Source: Balaenoptera acutorostrata (taxonomy: Eukaryota > Chordata > Mammalia > Artiodactyla > Balaenopteridae). Taken from it: a DNA stretch of 64,000 bases. The position numbers were made by a program, and so were the translations under genes. A model generated the notes under the pieces. The model did not search any database and was not told where the DNA came from. It saw only the letters and a program-made list of their open reading frames with translations. Location of the stretch: assembly GCF_949987535.1 (NCBI RefSeq), contig NC_080067.1, forward strand, positions 51,768,910 through 51,832,909. Reading direction: 5' to 3'. The stretch's first letter is position 1. Every line of letters begins with the position of its first letter. Positions 11,880-22,543 of the stretch are shown here, piece by piece.

Positions 11880-13170
11880 TAATAACATATTTCATCAGGC
11901 TGCTGAGAGAATTAAAGGAGCCAGGGAGGCAATCTGGTGGAGTGAACGTATCTTCAGGGTCATAACAGGAAACAGACAGCACTTTCAAATTGGGTAATTG
12001 GAGATAATTTGATAAAGGAACTATTTACCAAAATGCTGCAAGGGTATAAGAAAACACAAAGGAAAGGGGAGTTATGCAGGACTAGTAAAAATTGGGGTAC
12101 AAGTATTTCTCCTGGATATGAGAGGGCAGTTTCCAAATCCCAGAAGCAGAGACATCTGTGTGAAGACATTTGGTCCTCAGCAACTTTGACCTTCTGCGGA
12201 GCATGGCAGCCAGGACATAGTAACCCAACAGAAAAGAAACCAGAATATAAGTACCCCAATAACACTGTTTTCCTTCCATCCGTATAGCCATATAGAGCTG
12301 CCTCCCAGAGTGGACATCAGGATGAAGAAAAGTGAAAGGGAGCCCTGGTGGGGGGGGCGGGGGGGGAAGTTATTCTATAATTCATTTTCTTTGCTCTTTT
12401 GCATCCACTTTCATCCTTCAGCCGGTGAAAATGTGTGTCCCAACCAAGGGATGGCACAAAGTCCCATCAACTACTTTATCCACATGAGATTCGTTGTTTG
12501 AGATCCAAGGTGAAAGATAAGTTACTCTGAAAGTTTGTAAATGTTTAAACTGGAAGAAACCTTATAGACAGAAAAGATAATTTCATACCTGAAATACGTA
12601 TCCATTCCTGAAATGATGGAAAGGTTCAATCAAAGTGCCACCAGTTGTTCTTAAAAAAAAAAAAAAGTTGGAAAATAAATGAGAAGGGGGTCTGAGGGAA
12701 GGAGAGGAGTGAGTTCCCTGATACTCCCAGCAGGACTGGGGCTGGTTCAGGCCTTGCCTCCCAAGGCCTCAGGTCCAGTCAGGCAGTCCTATCTACTCAG
12801 CACACTCAGTTCCCAGCCTCCAGTAACCGTCTTCTCTTCTTACGTCCTCAGCCCTAGTGATGACATGCACTATCTCTTGTGGGTCTCTGAACACCCTGCT
12901 CACATGACAGTAAACAGACCTTTTATTAAACTCTTCTCAAGTTACCCAGTTGGAGTTTATCTGATGTATTTTCTAGTACTGACTGATAGAAAAACTCGAA
13001 TCAGCAGTGGCCTCAGGAAAGATATTGTTAAAAATGGAACTCTGGGATTGAGTTGCTTATATAAGGAGCTGCTTATTTGAGGAGTAGAGGAATAATCCCT
13101 TTGGCAGAAGGAAATGAGGAATGGGTAATCCATGGCAGGTAGTGGTGTGACAGTAATTCAAATTACTGTT
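11880..13170. other. unassigned; includes a G-rich block and possible LTR remnant
   Basis: A G-rich run at 12,346-12,366 is noted under findings. The stretch at 12,690-13,000, with a tttattaaactcttctc motif and an 'actgactgata' end, resembles an old LTR, but I cannot place it in a family. No host exon is recognised. Confidence 0.35.
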
Positions 13171-13184
13171 GCTGGTGGCTTGGT

Positions 13185-13570
13185 ATCTTAGTCGGCTCTG
13201 CTGCCATAACAAAATACCACAGGCTGGATGTTAAGGTTTAAACAACAGAAATTTATCTTCTCAGTTCTGGAAACTGGAAATCCATGATCAAGTTGCCAGC
13301 ATGGTCAATTTCTGGTGAGAGCTCTCTTCCTGGCTTGTAGACAGCCATCTTTTCACCGTGTGCCCACATGGCCTTTCCTTAGCAGGTACATGTGGAAAGA
13401 GAGAGTTCTGGTGTGTTTTCCTCTCTTATAAGATCACCAGTCTATAGAATGAAAGTTTATGACCTCATATAACCTTTATTGCCTCCTCACAGGCCCTATC
13501 TCCAAATATAGTCACATTGAGGGTTATGGCTTCAACATATGAATTTTGGGAGGACACAACTGTGAGATAA
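13185..13570 (-). mobile_element. MLT1-like solo LTR (ERVL-MaLR)
   Basis: The plus strand reads as the reverse complement of a MaLR-type LTR: 'gccataacaaaataccacagg', 'aacaacagaaatttat', 'cagttctggaaactgg', 'catatgaattttgggaggac'. In LTR sense this gives the usual order from the first bases to the terminal 'tattttgttatggcag'. About 385 bp, no internal region seen. Confidence 0.75.
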
Positions 13571-13574
13571 TAGA

Positions 13575-13655
13575 AAAATATATATATTACATAATATTTT
13601 ATATATATATATACATATATAGGTATTATATATATATATATATGTATGTATGTAT
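13575..13655. repeat. (TA)n-rich simple repeat
   Basis: Interrupted TA and TATG repeats, for example the run at 13,597-13,645, lie between the two LTRs. Confidence 0.9.
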
Positions 13656-13659
13656 ATTT

Positions 13660-14440
13660 CTGCCACTGGTTTCTGGCACAGAGCCCCCGAAATGCTTGTA
13701 ATTTACTAAGTGATAAGAACACTAGGAGCATCTTTTGTTCTATTGAGGAGATTGGGTGGGCTCCTGCCTGAGGACTGGTCACCAGAAAGACCAAGCCATG
13801 ACTAGAAGTTTGAAATTATCAGCCCTGCCCTCCATCCTCTGGAGATGTGAGAGCAGCTGGAAATAATTGATCGTGTCTACATGAGGACGCCTCCGTAAAA
13901 TCCCCAAAGTACAGGGTTCTGAGAGCTTCTAGGCTGGCAAACACATACACACCGGGAGAGTGACACATCCCAAACCCACAGGGCAAAACTCTTCACTCAG
14001 GACCCTCCTAGGCTTCACCCTATGTCTCTCTTCATCTGACTTTTTTATCAGTATCCTTTATCATATCATTTAATAAACTGGTACATGTAAGTATGTGCTT
14101 CCCTGAGTTCTGTGAACCACTCCAGCAAATTAATTGAAGCTCAGGGAGAGGTCATTGGAACCTCTGATCTATAGCCAGTTGGTCAGAAGCACAGGTGATA
14201 ACCTGGGCTTGTAAATGCATCTGGAGTGGGGGGAGGGGGGTGGGGACGATGAGGGGGTGGAGTCTTGTGGGACTGAGCCCTTACCCAATGGGATCTGACT
14301 CTATTTCCAGGTAGTGTCAGAATTGAGTTAAATTGTGAGCTAAATTGTGAGTTAAACACCCAGCTGGTTTTCACAGAGAATTGGTTGTTGTGGAGAAAAA
14401 TCTCCACACATTTGACCAGAGCGAAGTGTTCTCTGTGAAT
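13660..14440 (+). mobile_element. solo LTR of an old endogenous retrovirus, family not named
   Basis: The text has LTR-like features on the plus strand. A polyadenylation signal aataaa lies at about 14,072, followed by gttctgtgaaccactc and the block 'cctctgatctatagccagttgg'. A G-rich segment at 14,226-14,262 precedes a 'gtcttgtgggactgagccctta' block. I associate this order with a class III (ERVL-related) LTR. No gag, pol or env frame is present. Confidence 0.6.
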
Positions 14441-14567
14441 AGCAAAGGACACTCACAGGGAAGAAACACAGTAGGGAAGAACTGGGTTTTTCCCCATAGG
14501 AGGAAAATTGAGTTTTTCCTTTTTTTATAGACATTTAGTCCATATATATTAATTTAACCTTAAAAAT

Positions 14568-14893
14568 GCATTCCAGGGCTTCCCTGGGGGCGCAGTGGTT
14601 GAGAATCTGCCTGCCAGTGCAGGGGACACGGGTTCGAGCCCTGGTCTGGGAAGATCCCACATGCCGCAGAGCAACTAGGCCCGTGAGCCACAACTGCTGA
14701 GCCTGCACGTCTGGAGCCTGTGCTCCGCAACAAGAGAGGCCGCGATAGTGAGAGGCCCGCGCACCACGATGAAGAGTGGCCCCCGCTCGCCACAACTAGA
14801 GAAAGCCGTCGCACAGAAACGAAGACCCAGCACAGCCAAAAATAAATAAATAAGTAAATAAATAAATTTAAAATTAAAAAAAAAAGCATTCCA
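14568..14893 (+). mobile_element. CHR-type tRNA-derived SINE, young
   Basis: Plus-strand SINE with body at 14,576-14,885. The head is gggcttccctgg and the Pol III B box ggttcgagccc is at 14,631-14,641. The A-box region gcgcagtggttgaga lies near 14,590. A (aaat)n and A-run tail follows. The duplication gcattcca is at 14,568-14,575 and 14,886-14,893. It is nearly the same as the 51,835 copy, so the two belong to the same young subfamily. Confidence 0.95.
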
Positions 14894-15205
14894 ATATATA
14901 TTAGGTGCAGACAAATACTGTTTGATTCCACTTATACGAGGTACCTAGAATAGTCAAATTCATAGAGTCAGAAAGTACACTGGTCGATTCCAGGGGCCGG
15001 TAGGGGAGGAGGGGGAATGGGGAGTTAGTGTTTAAAGGGGACAGAGTTTCAGTTTAGGAAGGTGAAAAATTTGGGAGATGGATGATGGTGAGAGTTGCAC
15101 AACAATGTGAATGTACTTAGTGCCACTGAACTGTCCAGTTAAATATGGTTAAAATAGTATGTTTTATATTATGTGACTTTTACCACAATAAAAAAACATT
15201 AAAAA
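14894..15205 (+). repeat. old L1 3' UTR/3' end
   Basis: The order 'gattccacttatacgagg', 'cagaaagtac', a G-rich polypurine stretch at 14,995-15,020, 'acagagtttcagttta', 'gcacaacaatgtgaatgtact' and a final A-run is typical of L1M 3' ends. The SINE at 14,576 lies immediately to its left. Confidence 0.75.
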
Positions 15206-15209
15206 AAAT

Positions 15210-16290
15210 ATTTAACCCATAACATTCAGTGAAATGCAGAATGAAGGTAAGAAGCGATCAAATAACTGTGGCACTGATATCACAATTGCAGTTGCAATAA
15301 TCATAACCAAATATTGATTATAAAAGATGGTGGCATAATTTAACTTTTGAAGTCCTGAGAGTATACAAGAGGTAAAGGAGAAATTGAGATGTGTGACTCA
15401 ACAGGAAACGCAAGTGGACAATTAGAAAGCTTCTTTGGGAGCTTTGTAGACCTTTCGTCTCTTATAGCCAGAAACAGGCACGGCTGAGAACCAAGTCCGA
15501 CACCTGATCATAACGGTTGGAGTTGCTGTGGTAATTAAATGCTCAGTCCAGCCAGCTAAGGCACTGATAAGGAATGAATGGAATGCTGAGACATGGATAA
15601 AAACATGTGGGCAATCATAGACAAGGCTGAAAACTTTGAAATTATAAATCTTGAAGTTCCCTTGCCAGTTGGGGTATAACCAACCACCCTGTCAGGAGAC
15701 AATTTTCCATCATTCTCTTGCATTTCCACATGCCTTATGAGCAGAGACACTGACTACCTTTGTTCCAGATTACTTTTCAATGGATATATGTATAGTGAAC
15801 AGCCTTGGAAGATAGAGATAGTGTTTTCTTTTGGAGAAAAAGGCAGGAATACTTACTATCTTGTATGATAAAGTTAATGTTCCTGCTAGAGCACAAGGCA
15901 AGCAGGTTTGCTGCTGTAAATGAGCTGGGTTCTCTGAACTCACAGTTCTTCTCCTATGCCTCAAACCACTGCTTGAAGGTGTATCATTTGTTCCTCTTCC
16001 CATCACCAGGGGGCTAGAACAAGAAAATGTTAATACTCTGATTATTGCTATTGTTGTGAGTAATAAAGCCTTTTGTGCCTGACACAGGAATCTCCTGTCT
16101 TCTGCCCACCTCCATGGGCAGGCAAACTTGTTAGCTTGTAAGTGAGGTAAAATCTCTGGCAGTTACCAGTTCTAGATAATTTTATCAACAAAGATGAGAT
16201 GCTGATAGAGGTATGGCTTTCTGGAAGGGGAAAAATGAAGATCTTTCAGGTCAATAAATGGGATTTGAGGCAAGCCCATGGGAATTGGTA
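15210..16290. other. unassigned, possible LTR/ERV remnant
   Basis: No intact frame of note. Near 16,055-16,085 an aataaagccttttgtgcctga motif resembles an LTR polyadenylation region on the plus strand. I could not assign the rest. Confidence 0.35.
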
Positions 16291-16439
16291 ATATTGGGTT
16301 GGCCAAAAGGTTCGTTCAGTGTTTTCCATAAGATGGCTCTAGTAGCGCTTAGTTGTCTTTAACTTCATTCAAAACAATTTTGTTAGATTGTATGGTGACA
16401 GCTGCCATACCAGCTTGCATTAAAAAAAAAAAATCAAAA

Positions 16440-17410
16440 TTGGTGAATTTTTGTGTAGCCATTTTAATATTGAAGGTGGAAGAAAAAAAGCAATATTTTC
16501 AGCATATTATTCTTTATTATTTCAAGAAAGGTAAAAAAGTAACTGAAACACAAAAAAAGATTTGTGCAGTGTATGGAGAAGGTGCCGTGACTGATCCAAC
16601 GTGTCAAAAGTGGTTTGCAAAGTTTCATGCTTGAGATTTCTTGCTGGACAATGCTGCACAGTTGGGTAGACCAGTTGAAGTTGATAGCCATTGAATCGAG
16701 ACATTAATTGAGACCAATCAATGTTATACCACGCGGGAGATAGCCGACATATTCAAAATATCCAAATCAAGCGTTGAAAATAATTTGCTCCAGCTTGCTT
16801 ATGTGAATCGCTTTGATGTTTGGGTTCCACATAAGTTAAGGGGAAAAAAATCTTCTTGACCGTATTTCTGCATGCGATCTCTACTTAAACATAATGAAAA
16901 TGTTCCGTTTTTAAAACAAATTGTGCCAGGCGATGAAAAGTGGATACTGTACAATAATGTGGAACGGAAGAGACCGTTGGGCAAGTGAAATGAACCACCA
17001 CCAACCACATCAAAGGCTGGTCTTCATCCAAAGAAGGTGATGTTGTGTATATGGTGGGATTGGAAGGGAGTCTTCTATTATGAGCTCCTTCCGGAAAGCC
17101 AAACGATTAATTCCAACAAATACTGCTCCCAATTAGACTGAAAGCAGCACTTGACGAAAAACGTCCAGAATTAGTCAACAGAAAATGCATAATCTTCCAT
17201 CAGGATAGCGCAACACCGAATGTTTCTTTGATGACTAAGCAAAAACTGTTACAACTTGGCTGGGCAGTTCTGATTCATCCGCCATATTCACCAGACATTG
17301 CAACCTTCGGATTTCCATTTATTTCGGTCTTTACAAAATTCTCTTAATGGAAAAATTTTCAATTCCCTGAAAGACTGTAAAAGGCACCTAGAACAGTTCT
17401 TTGCTCAAAA
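16440..17410 (+). pseudogene. mariner transposase pseudogene
   Basis: Transposase of the mariner (Tc1/mariner, DD34D) family, which once cut and pasted the element through its terminal repeats. Recognisable pieces in shifted frames are CAVYGEGAVTDPTCQKWFAKF in the N-terminal helix-turn-helix (about 16,565-16,628); GDEKWILY with the first catalytic Asp (about 16,930); FHQDSATP with the second (about 17,195-17,220); and PPYSPD with the third (about 17,280). A stop follows FAKFHA at 16,634, and several later frameshifts and stops prevent a continuous protein. The only frame of any length is about 93 codons. Confidence 0.9.
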
Positions 17411-17414
17411 AGAC

Positions 17415-17658
17415 AAAAAGTTTTGAAAAACCAGTAGCTACTGGGAAGCAGCCACATAGCACAGGGAGATCAGCTCCATGCTTAGTGACCACCTAGAGGG
17501 GTGGGATAGGGAGGGTGGGAGGGAGGGAGACGCAAGAGGGAAGAGATATGGAGATATATGTATACGTATAGCTGATTCACTTAGTTACAAAGCAGAAACT
17601 AACACACCATTGTAAAGCAATTATACTCCAATAAAAGATGTTAAAAAAAAAAGTTTTG
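17415..17658 (+). mobile_element. L1 3'-end fragment nested in the mariner
   Basis: A 5'-truncated L1 of about 220 bp: only the 3' UTR end, from gtagctactgggaagcagcc through gctgattcacttagttac and caattatactccaataaaag to an A-run. The duplication aaaaagttttg lies at 17,415-17,425 and 17,648-17,658. The mariner reads on after it, so the L1 is the younger insertion. Its 3' UTR differs from that of the array at 19,190-31,015. Confidence 0.93.
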
Positions 17659-17829
17659 GGAAGATGGAATTATGAAGTTGCCTGGAAAATGGCAGAAGGT
17701 AGTGAACAAAATGGTGAATACGTTGTTCAATAAAGTTCTTGGTGGAAATGAAAAATGTGTCTTTTATTTTCACTAAAAAACTTAAGGAAACTTTTGGCTA
17801 ACCCAACACATATGTTGACCAAATCGTAC

Positions 17830-19005
17830 TGTCAACCAGACAATAACCGTTTTTCCAATTCATTGTTGTAACTCTCCTCCAGGTGGCAGTGTTTCCTCAC
17901 CAATATGGTGGTCAGTCTCAGGACCACCACATTGTAACAACTAGTACTAACATTTGTCCTGGGGGTGGGGGGCGGACAGCAGTTTCTGACGCCCCTCAGA
18001 AAACAGTTACAGAGAAACACACCTAAACCAAGAGTGCAAGAAGAGAAATCTATGACCATTACTGGCCGAAGCCAGGTGAATCATTAGAACTTTGGTTGGT
18101 TTGCCTGGAAGATGAGGGAGTGGAACCTGTAAAATAAAGAAGGTAACAGCTAGGCTATTTTAGTATTCAACCCCTCCTGCAATCTATCATGTTAACCTTC
18201 AATCCACTTGCAGAAGTCAGCAAAAGTTCTCCAACACTTTTGCAGTAGATGTTGGCTGCTTTAAAAAACCTTTGCCCTTCAGATTTCCCTGAGAAAAACC
18301 CCCATGGTAAACCATAGATGAGGCACTGAATACTAAGTTCGTACTGCTCCGGATTGAGTTTAACCGTAGATGAAGATGACCCACTAGAGAGTGAGAAACT
18401 GACTCAAAGAAATGCAGATAAAATTTTGCTGTCAGTCTCACCACCCTGGAAATCTTAGCTTGCCCTTCTGTAAAAACTAGGCAATAACTGAAGAGTTGTT
18501 CTCATGACAATAGGAAAGAAAACACCTGAGATTTTAAGGTGGACTGCGTTAAAAAAAAATAACCACTGTGCCAATCAAACCCATGACAGCCAAATGTGAC
18601 AAAGCCCAGAGCCCCAGCCAGAAAGCAATGTGACTTTGGCTGCTGAGTCAAAGGGTCCCCAAAGTAATAAAAACCTTGCTGCTCCATATAGAGCTGTGAG
18701 TAAACTGAAAATATTGGCAGTTTGTGTGGTTGAGTTGCAAGCAGCAGCAATATTGCTGGAAATCAAATGAAAATATGACTGGCTTACTGGTTAGAGCCCC
18801 TCTCTCCCTCTGTCACCCTTTATCCCAAGTTCAGTTAATTTAAGAAGAAAGATGATTAAGGGGCAAGCTGAAGTCTCTTGTACCAAGAGAAACCAGAGAA
18901 TCTAAGCACCCATTTGAGTATGCTTGGGAACTCTGGCGAAGGGAGAAATTGAAAATTAACTTCCCATCACAATATAGTTTGGAGGAACCATGATTTTCTT
19001 GATGT
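17830..19005. other. unassigned non-coding DNA
   Basis: No intact frame, RNA or young repeat. The composition is less AT-rich than the surroundings (a G-run at 17,961-17,975) and short scattered frames occur on both strands, so an old retroviral internal fragment is possible. I have no motif that proves it. Confidence 0.35.
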
Positions 19006-19016
19006 TTAGCATAGTA

Positions 19017-19189
19017 TTTTTTTTTTTTTTTTAGAAATTTCATGTAATGTCTGAAACATTTATATTAACATATTTCCATACATATTTCCATACAAATACA
19101 AATATAACATTTTTAGAAATTTCATGTAATGTCTGAAACATTTATATTAACATATTTCCATACAAATAACCCAATGAAAGTTTAGTATT
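19017..19189 (-). repeat. non-L1 tail of the array: probable 3' transduction plus poly(A)
   Basis: In L1 sense, copy A ends with ...aacaaacaaaacaact at 19,190. It is followed by about 157 bp of unique sequence (19,033-19,189), then a poly(A) (T-run at 19,020-19,032) directly against the target duplication. This is the form of an L1 3' transduction, in which read-through transcription carries downstream source DNA to the new site. The segment has an internal direct repeat of about 54 bp, starting agaaatttcatgtaatg at 19,033 and 19,115. Confidence 0.75.
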
Positions 19190-22100
19190 AGTTGTTTTGT
19201 TTGTTTTTTTATACTGCAGGTTCTTATTAGGCATCAGTTTTATACACATCAGTGTATACATGTCAATCCCAATCGCCCAATTCAGCACACCACCATCCCC
19301 ACCTCACCGCAGTTTCCCCCCCTTGGTGTCCATATGTCCATTCTCTACATCTGTGTCTCAACTTCTGCCCTGCAAACTGGCTCATCTGTACCATTTTTCT
19401 AGGTTCCACATACATGCATTAATATACGATATTTGTTTTCCTCTTTCTGACTTACTTCACTCTGTATGACAGTCTCTAGATCCATCCACGTCTCAACAAA
19501 TGACTCAATTTCGTTCCTTTTTATGGCTGAGTAATATTCCATTGTATATATGTACCACAACTTCTTTATCCATTCGTCTGTTGATGGGCATTTAGGTTGC
19601 TTCCATGACGTGGCTATTGTAAATAGTGCTGCAATGAACATTCGGGTGCATGTGTCCTTTTGAATTATGGTTTTCTCTGGGTATATGCCCAGTAGTGGGA
19701 TTGCTGGGTCATATGGTAATTCTATTTTTAGTTTTTTAAGGAACCTCCATATTGTTCTCCATAGTGGCTGTATCAATTTACATTCCCACCAACAGTGCAA
19801 GAGGGTTCCCTTTTCTCCACACCCTCTCCAGCATTTGTTGTTTGTAGATTTTCTGATGATGCCCATTCTAACAGGAGTGAGGTGATACCTCATTGTAGTT
19901 TTGATTTGCATTTCTCTAATAATTAGTGATGTTGAGCATCTTTTCATGTGCTTCGTGGCCGTCTGTATGTCTTCTTTGGAGAAATGTCTATTTAGGTCTT
20001 CTGCCCATTTTTGGATTGGGGTGTTTGTTTCTTTGATATTGAGCTGAATGAGCTGTTTATATATTTTGGAGATTAATCCTTTGTCCGTTGATTCATTTGC
20101 AAATATTTTCTCCCATTCTGAGGGTTGTCTTTTCGTCTTGTTTATGGTTTCCTTTGCTGTGCAAAAGCTTTGAAGTTTCATTAGGTCCCACTTGTTTATT
20201 TCTGTTTTTATTTCCATTATTCTAGGAGGTGGATCGAAAAAGATCTTGCTGTGATTTATGTCAAAGAGTGTTCTTCCTATGTTTTCCTCTAAGAGTTTTA
20301 TAGTGTCCAGTCTTATATTTAGGTCTCTAATCCATTTTGAGTTTATTTTTGTGTATGGTGTTAGGGAGTATTCTAATTTCATTCTTTTACATGTAGCTGT
20401 CCAGTTTTCCCAGCACCACTTATTGAAGAGACTGTCTTTTCTCCATTGTATATCTTTGCCTCCTTTGTCATAGATTAGTTGACCATAGGTGCGTGGGTTA
20501 ATCTCTGGGCTTTCTATCTTGTTCCATTGATCTATGTTTCTGTTTTTGTGCCAGTACCATATTGTCTTGATTACTGTAGCTTTGTAGTATAGTCTGAAGT
20601 CAGGGAGTCTGATTCCTCCAGCTCCATTTTTTTGCCTCAAGACTGCTTTGGCTATTCGGGGTCTTTTGTGTCTCCATACAAATTTTAAGATGATTTGTTC
20701 TAGCTCTGTAAAAAATGCCATTGGTAATTTGATAGGGATTGCATTGAATCTGTAGATTGCTTTGGGTAGTATACTCATTTTCACAATGTTGATTCTTCCA
20801 ATCCAAGAACATGGTATATCTCTCCATCTGTTGGTATCATCTTTAATTTCTTTCATCAGTGTCTTATAGTTTTCTGCATACAGGTCTTTTGTCTCCCTAG
20901 GTAGGTTTATTCCTAGGTATTTTATTCTTTTTGTTGCAATGGTAAATGGGAGTGTTTCCATAATTTCTCTTTCAGATTTTTCATCATTAGTGTATAGGAA
21001 TGCAAGAGATTTCTGTGCATTAATTTTGTAACCTGCAACTTTACCATATTCATTAATTAGCTCTAGCAGTTTTCTGGTGGCAGTTTTAGGATTCTCTATG
21101 TATAGTATCATGTCATCCGCAAACAGTGACAGTTTTACTTCTTCTTTTCCAATTTGTATTCCTTTTATTTCTTTTTCTTCTCTGATTGCCGTGGCTAGGA
21201 CTTCCAGAACTATGTTGAATAATAGTGGTGAGAGTGGACATCCTTGTCTCGTTCCTGATCTTAGAGGAAATGCTTTCAGTTTTTCACCATTGAGAATGAT
21301 GTTTGCTGTGGGTTTGTCATATATGGCCTTTATTATGTTGAGGTAGGTTCCCTCTATGCCCACTTTCTGGAGAGTTTTTATCAGAAATGGGTGTTGAATT
21401 TTGTCAAAAGCTTTTTCTGCATCTATTGAGATGATCATATGGTTTTTCTTCTTCAATTTGTTAATATGGTGTATCACATTGATTGATTTGCGTATATTGA
21501 AGAATCCTTGCATCCCTGGGATAAATCCCACTTGATCGTGGTGTATGATCCTTTTAATGTGTTGTTGGATTCTGTTTGCTAGTATTTTGTTGAGGATTTT
21601 TGCATCTATATTCATCAGTGATATTGGTCTGTAATTTTCTTTTTTTGTAGTGTCTTTGTCTGGTTTTGGTATCAGGGTGATGGTGGCCTCATAGAATGAG
21701 TTTGGGAGTGTTCCTTCTTCTGCAATTTTTTGGAAGAGTTTGAGAAGGATGGGTGTTAGCTCTTCTCTAAATGTTTGATAGAATTCACCTGTGAAGCCAT
21801 CTGGTCCTGGACTTTTGTTTGTTGGAAGATTTTTAATCACAGTTTCAATTTCATTAGTTGTGATTGGTCTGTTGATATTTTCTGTTTCTTCCTTATTCAG
21901 TCTTGGAAGTTTATACCTTTCTAAGAATTTGTCCATTTCTTCCAGGTTGTCCATTTTATTGGCATAAAGTTGCTTGTAGTAGTCTCTTAGGATGTTTTGT
22001 ATTTCTGCGGTGTCTGTTGTAACTTCTCCTTTTTCGTTTCTGATTTTATTGATTTGAGTCCTCTCCCTCTTTTTCTTGATGAGTCTGGCTAATGGCTTAT

Positions 22101-22515
22101 CAATTTTGTTTATCTTCTCAAAGAACCAACTTTTAGTTTTATTGATCTTTGCTATTGTTTTCTTTGTTTCTATTTCATTTATTTCTGCTCTGATCTTTAT
22201 GATTTCTTTCCTTCTGCTAACTTTGGGTTTTGTTTGTTCTTCTTTCTCTAGTTTCTTTAGGTGTAAGGTTAGATTGTTTACTTGAGATTTTTCTTGTTTC
22301 TTTAGGTAGGCTTGTATAGCTATAAACTTCCCTCTTAGAACCGCTTTTGCTGCATCCCATAGGTTTTGGGTCGTCGTGTTTTCATTGTCATTTGTCTCTA
22401 GGTATTTTTTTATTTCCTGTTTGATTTCTTCAGTGATCTCTTGGTTATTTAGTAACGTATTGTTTAGCCTCCATGTGTTTGTCTTTTTTACGTTTTTTTC
22501 CCTGTAATTCATTTC
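19190..22515 (-). mobile_element. L1 copy A of the array, 5'-truncated within ORF2
   Basis: Holds the last 1,037 codons of ORF2 and a 3' UTR of about 210 bp (19,190-19,398). The 5' end stops at ...gaaatgaattac (22,515) against the poly(A) of copy B. That is the same base at which B stops, and the position where C continues without a break into upstream L1 sequence (29,225/29,226). Confidence 0.95.
19399..22512 (-). pseudogene. L1 ORF2 C-terminal part, copy A (open, 1,037 codons)
   Basis: ORF2 protein of L1 is the endonuclease/reverse transcriptase for target-primed reverse transcription. This copy has lost the endonuclease domain and starts near residue 236 of the full protein, at an internal Met that is probably not a natural start. 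The reverse transcriptase domain is complete. It includes SIDAEKAFD with the first catalytic Asp, [14 protein letters not shown], and the FADDMILY active-site box at about residues 464-470 of this fragment. The C-terminal Cys/His region [18 protein letters not shown] is present, and the frame ends HVCGT. No stop interrupts it, which indicates a recent origin. It differs from C at scattered residues (for example GIRLPDF here, GIRFPDF in B and C). Without promoter and ORF1 it cannot act alone. Confidence 0.9.
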
Positions 22516-22543
22516 TTTTTTTTTTTTTTTTTTTTTTTTTTTT
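22516..22543 (-). repeat. poly(A) between array copies B and A (T-run, 28)
   Basis: 28 uninterrupted T on the plus strand join the 3' end of B to the truncated 5' end of A. Its length differs by one from the second junction. Confidence 0.95.

Larger units (their letters stand above)
16292..17808 (+). mobile_element. full-length mariner DNA transposon (cetartiodactyl type)
   Basis: Terminal inverted repeats are visible: ttgggttggccaaaaggttc from 16,294 and its near complement cttttggctaacccaa ending at 17,806. A TA lies directly outside the left end; the right side now reads CA. Without the 222-bp L1 fragment inserted at 17,426 and one copy of its duplication, the element is about 1.28 kb, the usual mariner length. 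It carries a dead transposase (listed separately) and is now an immobile fossil. Confidence 0.92.

Noticed and set aside
14576..14660. tRNA gene suggested by the A-box and B-box sequence
   Set aside because: It is the tRNA-derived head of a SINE with target duplication and A-tail, and is not a functional tRNA gene.
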